The notes under the pieces are model-generated. The model worked only from the letters and a program-made list of their open reading frames with translations, was not told the DNA's origin and ran no database searches. The position numbers were made by a program, and so were the translations under genes. Positions 37,528-45,047 of a stretch of 64,000 nucleotides of DNA are shown here, one piece after another. Origin of the DNA: Variovorax sp. UMC13 (GTDB taxonomy: Bacteria > Pseudomonadota > Gammaproteobacteria > Burkholderiales > Burkholderiaceae_C); contig NZ_LZZW01000012.1 of assembly GCF_014170375.1 (NCBI RefSeq), forward strand, positions 186,001 through 250,000. The letters run 5' to 3'. Every line of letters begins with the position of its first letter. The first letter of the stretch is position 1.

Positions 37528-37875
37528 TCAGCCGCAGCGCACGGCCGTCACGCGGCCGCGGGCGTCGACCTCGAGGTTGAGCCGCGCGCTGTTGAACTCC
37601 AGCGTCACGGCCTGGCCCGGCTTGAGCACGCGCGAGACCGTCGCGTTGGCGCGCGTCCGCGCGGCCGCCTCGAGCGGCGCCGACAGGGTCTGGCCCACCG
37701 CGAACCGGCCGCCCGCGGCGCTGCATTCGGGCTGCGGCGCGGGCGCGGGCATCGGCGCCGGCCGGGCGGCCGCCGGCGCCTCGACCACCGGCGCGGGTGC
37801 CGGCGCGGGCGCCGCGCAGGCCGCCAGCAGGCCGGCGAAGGACAGGGCGATCGTTCTCTGGATCATCGTCATCAT
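37528..37875 (-). CDS. Lipoprotein with peptidase-inhibitor I78 domain
   Basis: A 115-residue exported protein. The signal has the lipobox LAAC, so it is lipid-anchored. A proline/alanine-rich spacer follows (about residues 22-48), then an I78-type domain with C-x-A-A-G-G, VGQ, an ARTRANATVSRVLKPG core and the ending RLNLEVDARGRVTAVRCG. I78 proteins inhibit serine proteases such as elastase. The start could also be the ATG at 37866. It may protect the envelope from proteases; target unknown. Confidence 0.78.
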   Translation of the reverse strand: MMTMIQRTIALSFAGLLAACAAPAPAPAPVVEAPAAARPAPMPAPAPQPECSAAGGRFAVGQTLSAPLEAAARTRANATVSRVLKPGQAVTLEFNSARLNLEVDARGRVTAVRCG

Positions 37876-37904
37876 TCAGGCACTCCCGGAAAAAGCGGAT
37901 TGTG

Positions 37905-38489
37905 TCATCGGCCCCGGGCCAGCCAGCGGGCGATCGCGCGCGGATAGAGCCGGTGCTCCTGGGTCAGCACGCGCGCGGCCAGGGCCTCGGCCGTGTCCTC
38001 GGCCAGCACCGGCACCACCGCCTGGTCGACGATCGGGCCATGGTCGAGTTCCGCCGTGACCTGGTGCACCGTGGCGCCGGCCGCGCGGCAGCCCGCCTCG
38101 ATGGCGCGCCGGTGGGTGTCCAGGCCCGGAAAGGCCGGCAGCAAGGACGGGTGGATGTTGAGCAGCCGCCCTTCGTAACGCGTCACGAAGCCGGGCGTGA
38201 GGATGCGCATGAAGCCCGCCAGCACCACCAGCGCCGGCGCATGGGCATCGATGGCTTCGGCCAGCGCCGCGTCGAAAGCCTCGCGCGTCGCGAAGGCCTT
38301 GTGCGGCACCACCGCCGTGGCGATGCCCTCGGCCTGGGCGAAGGCCAATCCGCCCGCGTCCGGCTTGTTGCTCAGGACGGCGGCGACGCGCGCGTCGAGG
38401 CGCTCGGCCCAGCGCTCCTGGGTGGCCGCGCGCACGATGGCGGCCATGTTGGAGCCTCCGCCCGAAATCAGGATCACGATGTTTTTCAT
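37905..38489 (-). CDS. purN: Phosphoribosylglycinamide formyltransferase 1
   Basis: A 194-residue enzyme of purine synthesis that transfers a formyl group from 10-formyl-tetrahydrofolate to GAR. The N terminus is NIVILISGGGSNMAAI; the active-site stretch LAGFMRILTPGFV, LNIHPSLLPAFPG and the HQVTAELDHGPIV loop with catalytic Asp are present. It starts 154 bp from the divergent acyl-CoA dehydrogenase gene. Confidence 0.95.
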   Translation of the reverse strand: MKNIVILISGGGSNMAAIVRAATQERWAERLDARVAAVLSNKPDAGGLAFAQAEGIATAVVPHKAFATREAFDAALAEAIDAHAPALVVLAGFMRILTPGFVTRYEGRLLNIHPSLLPAFPGLDTHRRAIEAGCRAAGATVHQVTAELDHGPIVDQAVVPVLAEDTAEALAARVLTQEHRLYPRAIARWLARGR

Positions 38490-38565
38490 GGGTCGCGGGA
38501 TTATCCGTGCGCCCGCACTGCGGTCCTGGCGTGCCGGGTTGTCGCAGCGCGGACACCCGAATCAC

Positions 38566-38577
38566 GCACGACCGTGC
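38566..38577. promoter_or_regulatory. Short inverted repeat between purN and the acyl-CoA dehydrogenase genes
   Basis: GCACG and CGTGC separated by two bases, followed by CTAAAA that could serve as a -10 box of the dehydrogenase operon. It may bind a fatty-acid type repressor. Support is limited. Confidence 0.25.
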
Positions 38578-38643
38578 TAAAAAGTCGGATCCCGGAGACA
38601 CGCCGCCCTCCTCGCGGCGACGGAATCAACCATCGAGGCAAGC

Positions 38644-39825
38644 ATGGATTTGAGCTTCACACCTGAAGAACAGAAGTTCCGCGAAGAAGTTCGCGCCTGG
38701 GTCAAGGACAACCTTCCCCCAGAGATTTCGCACAAGGTGCACAACGCGCTCGAGCTGACGCGCGACGATCTGCAGGGCTGGGCCAAGATCCTCGGCAAGA
38801 AGGGCTGGCTGGGCTACGGCTGGCCCAAGGAATTCGGCGGCCCCGGCTGGACCGCCGTGCAGCGCCACCTGTTCGAGGAAGAGACCGCACTGGCCGGCGC
38901 GCCGCGCATCATCCCCTTCGGCCCCGTCATGGTGGCCCCGGTGATCATGGCCTTCGGCAATGCCGAGCAGCAAAAGCGCTTTCTCCCCGGCATCGCCAGC
39001 GGCGAAGTCTGGTGGAGCCAGGGCTACAGCGAACCCGGCTCGGGCTCCGACCTGGCCTCGGTCAAGACCAAGGCCGAGCGCCAGGGCGACAAGTACATCG
39101 TCAACGGCCAGAAGACCTGGACCACGCTGGGCCAGTACGGCGACTGGATGTTCAACCTCGTGCGCACCAGCAACGAAGGCAAGCCCCAGACCGGCATCAG
39201 CTTCCTGCTGCTGGACATGAAGTCGCCCGGCGTCACCGTGCGCCCGATCAAGCTGCTCGACGGCGGCCATGAAGTCAACGAGGTGTTCTTCGACAACGTC
39301 GAAGTGCCGGCCGAGAACCTGATCGGCGAAGAGAACAAGGGCTGGACCTACGCCAAGCATCTGCTCTCGCACGAGCGCACCAACATCGCCGACGTGAACC
39401 GCGCCAAGCGCGAGCTCGAGCGCTTGAAGCGCATCGCCAAGAGCGAAGGCGTTTACGAAGACCAGCGCTTCCGCGACGAGATCGCCAAGCTCGAGGTCGA
39501 CATCGTCGCCCTCGAGATGATGGTGCTGCGCGTGCTGTCGGCCGCCACCTCGGGCAAGAACTCGCTCGACGTCGCGGGCCTGCTCAAGATCCGCGGCAGC
39601 GAGATCCAGCAGCGCTACAGCGAACTGATGATGCTGGCCGGCGGCGCCTATTCGCTGCCGCTGATCCGCGAGGCGATGGAAGCCGGCTGGCAGGGCAACT
39701 TCCCGGGCGGCAACCCGGCGCTCGCGCCGCTGACGTCGACCTTCTTCAACATGCGCAAGACCACCATCTACGGTGGCAGCAATGAAGTGCAACGCAACAT
39801 CGTCGCGCAGACGGTTCTGGGCTGA
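38644..39825 (+). CDS. Acyl-CoA dehydrogenase, PimC-like large subunit
   Basis: A 393-residue FAD enzyme. The order helix-sheet-helix of acyl-CoA dehydrogenases is seen, with WSQGYSEPGSGSDLAS and the C-terminal FAD-contact motif TTIYGGSNEVQRNIVAQ. It resembles the large subunit of the pimeloyl-CoA dehydrogenase pair (PimC) used for dicarboxylic or aromatic-derived acyl-CoAs. The next gene, 12 bp downstream, is its partner. Substrate is inferred from resemblance only. Confidence 0.88.
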   Translation: MDLSFTPEEQKFREEVRAWVKDNLPPEISHKVHNALELTRDDLQGWAKILGKKGWLGYGWPKEFGGPGWTAVQRHLFEEETALAGAPRIIPFGPVMVAPVIMAFGNAEQQKRFLPGIASGEVWWSQGYSEPGSGSDLASVKTKAERQGDKYIVNGQKTWTTLGQYGDWMFNLVRTSNEGKPQTGISFLLLDMKSPGVTVRPIKLLDGGHEVNEVFFDNVEVPAENLIGEENKGWTYAKHLLSHERTNIADVNRAKRELERLKRIAKSEGVYEDQRFRDEIAKLEVDIVALEMMVLRVLSAATSGKNSLDVAGLLKIRGSEIQQRYSELMMLAGGAYSLPLIREAMEAGWQGNFPGGNPALAPLTSTFFNMRKTTIYGGSNEVQRNIVAQTVLG

Positions 39826-39837
39826 GGAGACACGCAC

Positions 39838-40953
39838 ATGGACTTCAATTTCACCGACGACCAGGAACAGCTGCGCGACGCGGTCCGCAAGTGGGTCGAC
39901 AAGGGCTATGACTTCGAGCGCCGCCGCGGCATCGAGGCCAAGGGCGGCTTCTCGCGCGAGGCCTGGGACGAACTGGCCGAGCTCGGCCTGGGCGGCCTGT
40001 ACATCTCCGAAGACGACGGCGGCCTGGGCATGGGCCCGGTGGCCGGCATGGTCGTGATGGAAGAACTGGGCCGCGGCATCGTGCTCGAGCCCTTCGCGCA
40101 GACGTTGATCGCGGGCGCGGTGCTCGGCGGCTATGCCGACGGGAACCTCAAGGACAACTGGCTGCCGCGCATCGCGGGCGGCCAGGCCATCGTGGTGCTG
40201 GCCTACCAGGAACGTAAGGCGCGCTACCGCCTCGACGTCTGCGAGGCCACGGCCGTGACGTCGGGCAGCGGCCATTCGCTGACCGGCGCCAAGAGCCTGG
40301 TGCCCGTGGGCGACGAGGCCGATGCCTTCATCGTGCCCGCCAAGCTCGACGGCAAGATCGCCCTCTTCCTGGTCGAGCGCAGCGCCAGCGGCGTCGAGGC
40401 CCGCGGCTACGGCACGCAGGACGGCAGCCGCGCGGCCGAGGTGGTGTTCGACAAGGCCGACGCCACGCTGGTCACGGCCGACGGCCTGGCCGCGCTGGAG
40501 TACGCGGTGGACGTGGGCATCGCCGCCACCTGCGCCGAAGCCGTCGGCGTGATGGACAAGACCGTCGACGTCACGGTCGAGTACCTGAACCAGCGCAAGC
40601 AGTTCGGCGTGGTGATCTCCAGCTTCCAGGCGCTGCGCCATCGCGTCGCCGACATGAAGATGCAGCTCGAGCTCGCGCGCTCGATGAGCTACTACGCGAC
40701 GCTCAAGCTCAACGCCCCGGCGGACGAACGCCGCCAGGCGCTGGCCCGCGCCAAGTACCAGCTGGGCACCTCGATGCGCTACGTGGCCGCGAACTCGGTG
40801 CAGCTGCACGGCGGCATCGGCGTGACCGACGAATACATCGGCAGCCACTACTTCCGCAAGCTCACGCAGCTGGAGCTGACCTTCGGCGACACGCTGCACC
40901 ACCTGGGCGAGGTGTCGGCCCGCATGCAGGACACGGCCGGCGTCTTCGCCTGA
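39838..40953 (+). CDS. Acyl-CoA dehydrogenase, PimD-like small subunit
   Basis: A 371-residue acyl-CoA dehydrogenase paralog that probably forms a heteromer with the preceding product. Conserved parts are GLGGLYISEDDGGLGMG, RKQFGVVISSFQALRHRVADM and the ending QLHGGIGVTDEY-IGSHYFRKL. The FAD-loop sequence differs from the first subunit, as in known large/small pairs. A strong terminator closes this two-gene operon. Confidence 0.88.
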   Translation: MDFNFTDDQEQLRDAVRKWVDKGYDFERRRGIEAKGGFSREAWDELAELGLGGLYISEDDGGLGMGPVAGMVVMEELGRGIVLEPFAQTLIAGAVLGGYADGNLKDNWLPRIAGGQAIVVLAYQERKARYRLDVCEATAVTSGSGHSLTGAKSLVPVGDEADAFIVPAKLDGKIALFLVERSASGVEARGYGTQDGSRAAEVVFDKADATLVTADGLAALEYAVDVGIAATCAEAVGVMDKTVDVTVEYLNQRKQFGVVISSFQALRHRVADMKMQLELARSMSYYATLKLNAPADERRQALARAKYQLGTSMRYVAANSVQLHGGIGVTDEYIGSHYFRKLTQLELTFGDTLHHLGEVSARMQDTAGVFA

Positions 40954-40975
40954 CGGCCTTTCCCCCTTAGCATCC

Positions 40976-41009
40976 AACGCCCGCCCGCTTTTGCGCCGGC
41001 GGGCGTTTT
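40976..41009 (+). terminator. Intrinsic terminator after the acyl-CoA dehydrogenase pair
   Basis: A perfect 10-bp stem, AACGCCCGCC with GGCGGGCGTT, followed by TT. Loop of 12 bases with its own weak pairing. Confidence 0.85.
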
Positions 41010-41038
41010 CACGTGGACCTCAGCCCCAGGAACGCAAC

Positions 41039-42397
41039 ATGCCCTCCCGCCGCACCCTCCTCGCCATGGCCGTCCTCGGGACCGCCGCCGCCGCCATGCT
41101 GACCGCCTGCGCCACCGCCCCCTCCGGCTTGGGCACCGAACGCCCGCCGATCGTCTTCATGCACGGCAACGGCGATTCGGCCGCGCTGTGGCAGACCACG
41201 CTCTGGCGCTTCGAATCCAATGGCTGGCCGCGCGACCGCCTGTTCGCGCTCGACCAGCCCGCGCCGCTGGCACGCGACGACGACGCGGTGGCGCAGCCGG
41301 GCCGCAGCTCGAGCGCCGAATCGGCCGCCTTCCTGAAGGCCGAGGTCGACCGGGTGCTCAAGGCCACCGGCGCCGGCAAGGTGGTGCTGGTCGGCAACTC
41401 GCGCGGCGGCAACACGATCCGCAACTATGTGCAGAACGGCGGCGGCGCGGCCGTGGTGAGCCACGTGGTGCTGGGCGGCAACCCGGCGCACGGCATCTGG
41501 GCCGTGAAGGGCTTCCGCGAGAACAACGAGTTCTCGGGGCTATCGCCCTTCATGCAGCAGCTCAATGCGCCCAAGGGGCCGAACGGCGACGAGGTCACGC
41601 CGGACGTGAAATGGCTGACCCTGCGCTCGGACAACAACGACAAGTACGCGCAGCCCGACGGCGCCTGGATCGGCGCGCCGGGCAAGCCCACCAACATCGG
41701 CTTCGACGGGCCGGCGCTCAAGGGCGCGACCAACCTCGTGCTGCCGCGCGTCGACCACCGCGAGGTCTCGTTCTCGCCGGCCGCCTTCGCCGCCACCTGG
41801 CAGTTCCTGACGGGCGAGGCGCCGCGCGTCACGGCCATCGCGCCCGAGTCCAGCGTGGTGCTCGGCGGCCGTGTGCTCAGCGCGGAGAACCTGCCGCTGG
41901 CCGGCGCGCAGCTCGCCATCTACGCGGTCGACCCGGCCACGGGCGCACGGCGCGGCGAGGCGGTGCACCGCCAGGACATCGGCGCCGGCGGCCGCTGGGG
42001 GCCCTTCGCCGCGCGCGGCGACGCGTTCTACGAGTTCGCGGTCAGCGCGGCCGGCGGCGTGACCCATATCTACCGCAGCCCCTTCCCGCGCAGCAGCAGC
42101 GTGATCCACCTGCGGCCCGAGCGCCTCGCGGCGGCCGACGCCGGCGCGAACGCGGTGGTGGTCTTCACCCGGCCGCGCGGCTACTTCGACGCACAGCGCG
42201 ACACCCTGCGCTTCGACGGCCAGAGCCCGCCGGCCGGCGTGCCGCCCCGGGGCGCGGGCGTGTCGAGCTCCCGGCTGCGCATCGCCGCGGCCGAGCCGCA
42301 GCGCGCGGTAGGCGGCGAGTTCAACGGCGAACGCATCGCCGGCCAGACCTGGCCCGCGGCGCAGGGCCATGTGACGGTGCTCGAACTCACCTACTGA
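41039..42397 (+). CDS. Lipoprotein alpha/beta hydrolase (lipase/esterase-like)
   Basis: A 452-residue exported protein. The signal carries the lipobox LTAC, so it is probably lipid-anchored. The hydrolase fold shows the oxyanion-loop start VFMHGNGDSAALW and the nucleophile motif GNSRGG. Residues from about 265 form an Ig- or carboxypeptidase-regulatory-like domain with the pattern LGGRVLSAENLPLAGAQL, which suggests a binding role outside the membrane. The substrate is unknown. The enoyl-CoA hydratase-like gene follows 4 bp downstream. Confidence 0.8.
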   Translation: MPSRRTLLAMAVLGTAAAAMLTACATAPSGLGTERPPIVFMHGNGDSAALWQTTLWRFESNGWPRDRLFALDQPAPLARDDDAVAQPGRSSSAESAAFLKAEVDRVLKATGAGKVVLVGNSRGGNTIRNYVQNGGGAAVVSHVVLGGNPAHGIWAVKGFRENNEFSGLSPFMQQLNAPKGPNGDEVTPDVKWLTLRSDNNDKYAQPDGAWIGAPGKPTNIGFDGPALKGATNLVLPRVDHREVSFSPAAFAATWQFLTGEAPRVTAIAPESSVVLGGRVLSAENLPLAGAQLAIYAVDPATGARRGEAVHRQDIGAGGRWGPFAARGDAFYEFAVSAAGGVTHIYRSPFPRSSSVIHLRPERLAAADAGANAVVVFTRPRGYFDAQRDTLRFDGQSPPAGVPPRGAGVSSSRLRIAAAEPQRAVGGEFNGERIAGQTWPAAQGHVTVLELTY

Positions 42398-42401
42398 GGC
42401 C

Positions 42402-43190
42402 ATGGACGCCACCCCGACGCCTTGCCTGCTGCAGACGCGCGACGCACGCGGCGTGGTCACGCTGACGCTGAACCGGCCCGCGGCCTTCAACGCACTGTCG
42501 CAGGGCCTGATCGAGGCGCTCGAGCAGGCGCTGGAGGGCCTCGCAGAAGACGAGCAGGTGCGCGCGGTCGTGATCGCCGGCGCCGGCAAGGCCTTCTGCG
42601 CGGGGCATGACCTCAAGGAGATGCGCGCCGAGCCCTCGTCGAGCTACTACCAGCAGCTGTTCGATCGTTGCGGCGCGATGATGCTGCGGATCCAGCGCCT
42701 GCCGGTGCCCGTGATCGCGCGCGTGCACGGCCTCGCGACCGCGGCCGGCTGCCAGCTGGTGGCGATGTGCGACCTGGCCGTGGCCGCGAGCGACGCGCGC
42801 TTCGCGGTCAGCGGCGTCAACGTGGGCCTGTTCTGCGCCACGCCCAGCGTCACGCTGTCGCGCAACCTGGGGCGCAAGGCGGCTTTCGAGATGCTGGTCA
42901 CGGGCGAGTTCATCAGTGCGCAGCAGGCACGCGACGAGGGGCTAGTCAACCGCGTGGCGCCACCTGAAGCGCTCGATGCCGAGGTCGAATCGCTGGTCGC
43001 CAGCATCGTCGCCAAGCCGCGCATCGCGCTGGCCCTGGGCAAGGGCCTGTTCTACCGCCAGCTCGAGACCGGCATCGAGGCCGCGCTGGCCGATGCCAGC
43101 CAGACCATGGCCTGCAACATGATGGACGAGAGCGCGCTGGAAGGCGTGCAGGCCTTCATCGAGAAGCGCCCGCCGGCCTGGAAAACCTAG
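42402..43190 (+). CDS. Enoyl-CoA hydratase/isomerase-family protein
   Basis: A 262-residue crotonase-fold protein. The first oxyanion motif is AFCAGHDLKEM and the second GLATAAGCQLVA. The region that normally carries the catalytic glutamates reads FAVSGVNVGLFCATPSV, where serine and threonine stand in their places, as in the ECHDC3-like group. It therefore may not be a true hydratase. It lies just after the hydrolase gene and converges on the HNH gene, sharing a stop region. Confidence 0.82.
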   Translation: MDATPTPCLLQTRDARGVVTLTLNRPAAFNALSQGLIEALEQALEGLAEDEQVRAVVIAGAGKAFCAGHDLKEMRAEPSSSYYQQLFDRCGAMMLRIQRLPVPVIARVHGLATAAGCQLVAMCDLAVAASDARFAVSGVNVGLFCATPSVTLSRNLGRKAAFEMLVTGEFISAQQARDEGLVNRVAPPEALDAEVESLVASIVAKPRIALALGKGLFYRQLETGIEAALADASQTMACNMMDESALEGVQAFIEKRPPAWKT

Positions 43191-43747
43191 CTGTCGTGCA
43201 GCCGCGAGCTCTGCGGCAGGTGCGCCATCAGGAACTCCATCTGGTCCGCCAGGATGCGGCGATTGCGCAGGATGAAGTCCTCCCAGAGGCTGGGCACATA
43301 GGGCGTGTAGAGCAGCGGCATGTTGGCCTGCTCGGGCGTGCGGCTGCTCTTGCGGTGGTTGCAGGGCTTGCAGGCCGTGACCACGTTCATCCAGACGTCG
43401 ATGCCCTTCTGCGCGAAGGGGATGATGTGCTCGCGCGTGAGTTCGTCTTCGTGGAAATGGCCGCCGCAGTAGGCGCAGACGTTGCGGTCGCGCGCGAACA
43501 GCTTGCTGTTGCTCAGGCCGGGACGCTGGGTGAAGGGGTTGATGCGCGGCACGCCCTTGGTGCCGATGATGCTGTTGATCGCGATCTGCGACTGCAGGCC
43601 GGTGACCGCGTTGTGACCGCCACGGAAGACCGCCACCTGCGCGCCGACCTCCCAGCGCACCTCGCCCGCCGCATAGTGGAGCACCGCCTCTTCGAGCGAA
43701 ATCCACGACTGGGGCAGCCCTTGGGCCGACAGCTTCAAGACCTTCAC
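43187..43747 (-). CDS. HNH endonuclease family protein
   Basis: A 186-residue protein whose C-terminal half is an HNH domain: zinc pairs CAYC and CKPC, with EHIIPFAQKG between them carrying the catalytic histidine. The N-terminal 80 residues have no recognised domain. It stands alone, not in a restriction system or prophage; similar stand-alone HNH genes are common in betaproteobacteria. GTG at 43747 is chosen because AGGAGG lies five bases upstream. Its stop TAG and that of the opposite gene overlap in CTAG. Confidence 0.82.
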   Translation of the reverse strand: MKVLKLSAQGLPQSWISLEEAVLHYAAGEVRWEVGAQVAVFRGGHNAVTGLQSQIAINSIIGTKGVPRINPFTQRPGLSNSKLFARDRNVCAYCGGHFHEDELTREHIIPFAQKGIDVWMNVVTACKPCNHRKSSRTPEQANMPLLYTPYVPSLWEDFILRNRRILADQMEFLMAHLPQSSRLHDS

Positions 43748-43752
43748 ACACG

Positions 43753-43758
43753 CCTCCT
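43753..43758 (-). promoter_or_regulatory. Strong ribosome binding site of the HNH gene
   Basis: AGGAGG on the minus strand, five bases before the GTG start. It decides this start over a longer open frame reaching 43813. Confidence 0.7.
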
Positions 43759-43818
43759 GACCACAGGGAAGAACACGGAGAGACCCGGACCACGGCAGCA
43801 CCCCGGAGGGCACCTGCC

Positions 43819-43835
43819 GTGACGCACTGCGTCAC
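43819..43835. promoter_or_regulatory. 17-bp palindrome between HNH and ribF genes
   Basis: GTGACGCA-C-TGCGTCAC is perfectly symmetrical around one base, in the 167-bp divergent gap and next to the AT-rich AATATA. It is a candidate operator for either gene. Confidence 0.45.
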
Positions 43836-43914
43836 AATATACCGGCTTTGTGACAACAGGCCCTGCCATGCCCCATTCCGCGGGCGCGCAGCGCTATCAA
43901 AATCAGATCGATCC

Positions 43915-44940
43915 ATGCAGGTTTTTCGCGGATTCCGGCATCCCGGCGTGGCTTCGGCCTGCGCCCTCACCATCGGCAATTTCGACGGCGTGCACCGTGG
44001 CCACCAGGCCATGCTGGCGCTGCTGCAGACCGAGGCGCGCCAGCGCGGCCTGCCCAGCTGCGTGCTGACCTTCGAACCCCATCCGCGCGACTACTTCTCG
44101 GCGCTCACCAAGCAGCCGGCGCTGGCGCCCGCGCGCATCGGCACGCTGCGCGACAAGCTGGGCGAGCTCGCGGCCTGCGGCGTGGCGCAGACCATCGTGC
44201 TGCCCTTCGACGCCCGGCTGGCCGCGCAGTCGCCCGAGCAGTTCATCCAGAACGTGCTGATCGAGGGCCTGGGCGCGCGCTACGTGCTGGTGGGTGACGA
44301 TTTCCGTTTCGGTGCCAAGCGCGCCGGCGACTACGCGATGCTCGATGCGGCCGGCGAACAGCACGGCTTCGACGTGGCGCGCATGAACAGCTACGAGGTG
44401 CGCGGGCTGCGGGTGTCGAGTTCGGCGGTGCGCGAGGCCCTGGCCGAGGGCCGCATGGCCGACGCCCAGGCGCTGCTGGGCCGGCCCTACGCCATCTCGG
44501 GCCATGTGGTGCACGGCCGCAAGCTGGGCCGGGCGCTGGGCGCCTCCGCCCCGGGCCGAGACGACGGCTTCCGCACGCTCAACCTGCGCTTCAAGCACTG
44601 GAAACCGGCCGCCAGCGGCATCTTCGCGGTGCTGGTGCACGGGCTGGCCGAACGCCCGCTGCAGGGCGTGGCCAACCTGGGCGTGCGGCCCTCGCTCGAC
44701 CCGAACGACGTCAACGCGGGGCGCGTGCTGCTCGAGACCCATTGCCTCGATTGGCCCGCCGAACTGGGGCGGGAAGGGGCCTACGGTAAAATCGTCCGCG
44801 TGGAACTGCTGCACAAACTGCACGACGAATTGCGCTACACCAGCCTGGAAGCCCTCACCGCGGGCATCGCCAAGGATGGCGTCGATGCACGCGCCTTCTT
44901 CGCGTCCACCCACCGTCAGACCACGCGCGACCGAATTTAA
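43915..44940 (+). CDS. ribF: Bifunctional riboflavin kinase/FMN adenylyltransferase
   Basis: A 341-residue enzyme making FMN and FAD. The N-terminal nucleotidyltransferase shows [16 protein letters not shown] and [11 protein letters not shown]; the C-terminal riboflavin kinase domain has [18 protein letters not shown] and [13 protein letters not shown] at 43915 gives the family's usual N terminus. It precedes ileS and lspA, the common order in proteobacteria. Confidence 0.95.
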   Translation: MQVFRGFRHPGVASACALTIGNFDGVHRGHQAMLALLQTEARQRGLPSCVLTFEPHPRDYFSALTKQPALAPARIGTLRDKLGELAACGVAQTIVLPFDARLAAQSPEQFIQNVLIEGLGARYVLVGDDFRFGAKRAGDYAMLDAAGEQHGFDVARMNSYEVRGLRVSSSAVREALAEGRMADAQALLGRPYAISGHVVHGRKLGRALGASAPGRDDGFRTLNLRFKHWKPAASGIFAVLVHGLAERPLQGVANLGVRPSLDPNDVNAGRVLLETHCLDWPAELGREGAYGKIVRVELLHKLHDELRYTSLEALTAGIAKDGVDARAFFASTHRQTTRDRI

Positions 44941-45047
44941 AGCGGAACCGTCTTCCGCCGCGCGCGGCCGCCCTTGTGTCACATCGGCGCCGCACCCTCC
45001 CCCGATCCTTCGAGCGCTGCCCCGCAGCGCAGACTTCTGGAAACCCC

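Noticed and set aside
43187..43747. HNH gene as part of a restriction or phage-defence system
   Set aside because: Neighbours are housekeeping or lipid-metabolism genes; there is no methyltransferase, helicase or second nuclease nearby.
43819..43914. Upstream extension of ribF to an earlier start
   Set aside because: The added residues do not resemble RibF; the ATG at 43915 directly precedes the family N terminus, and the extension covers the palindrome.
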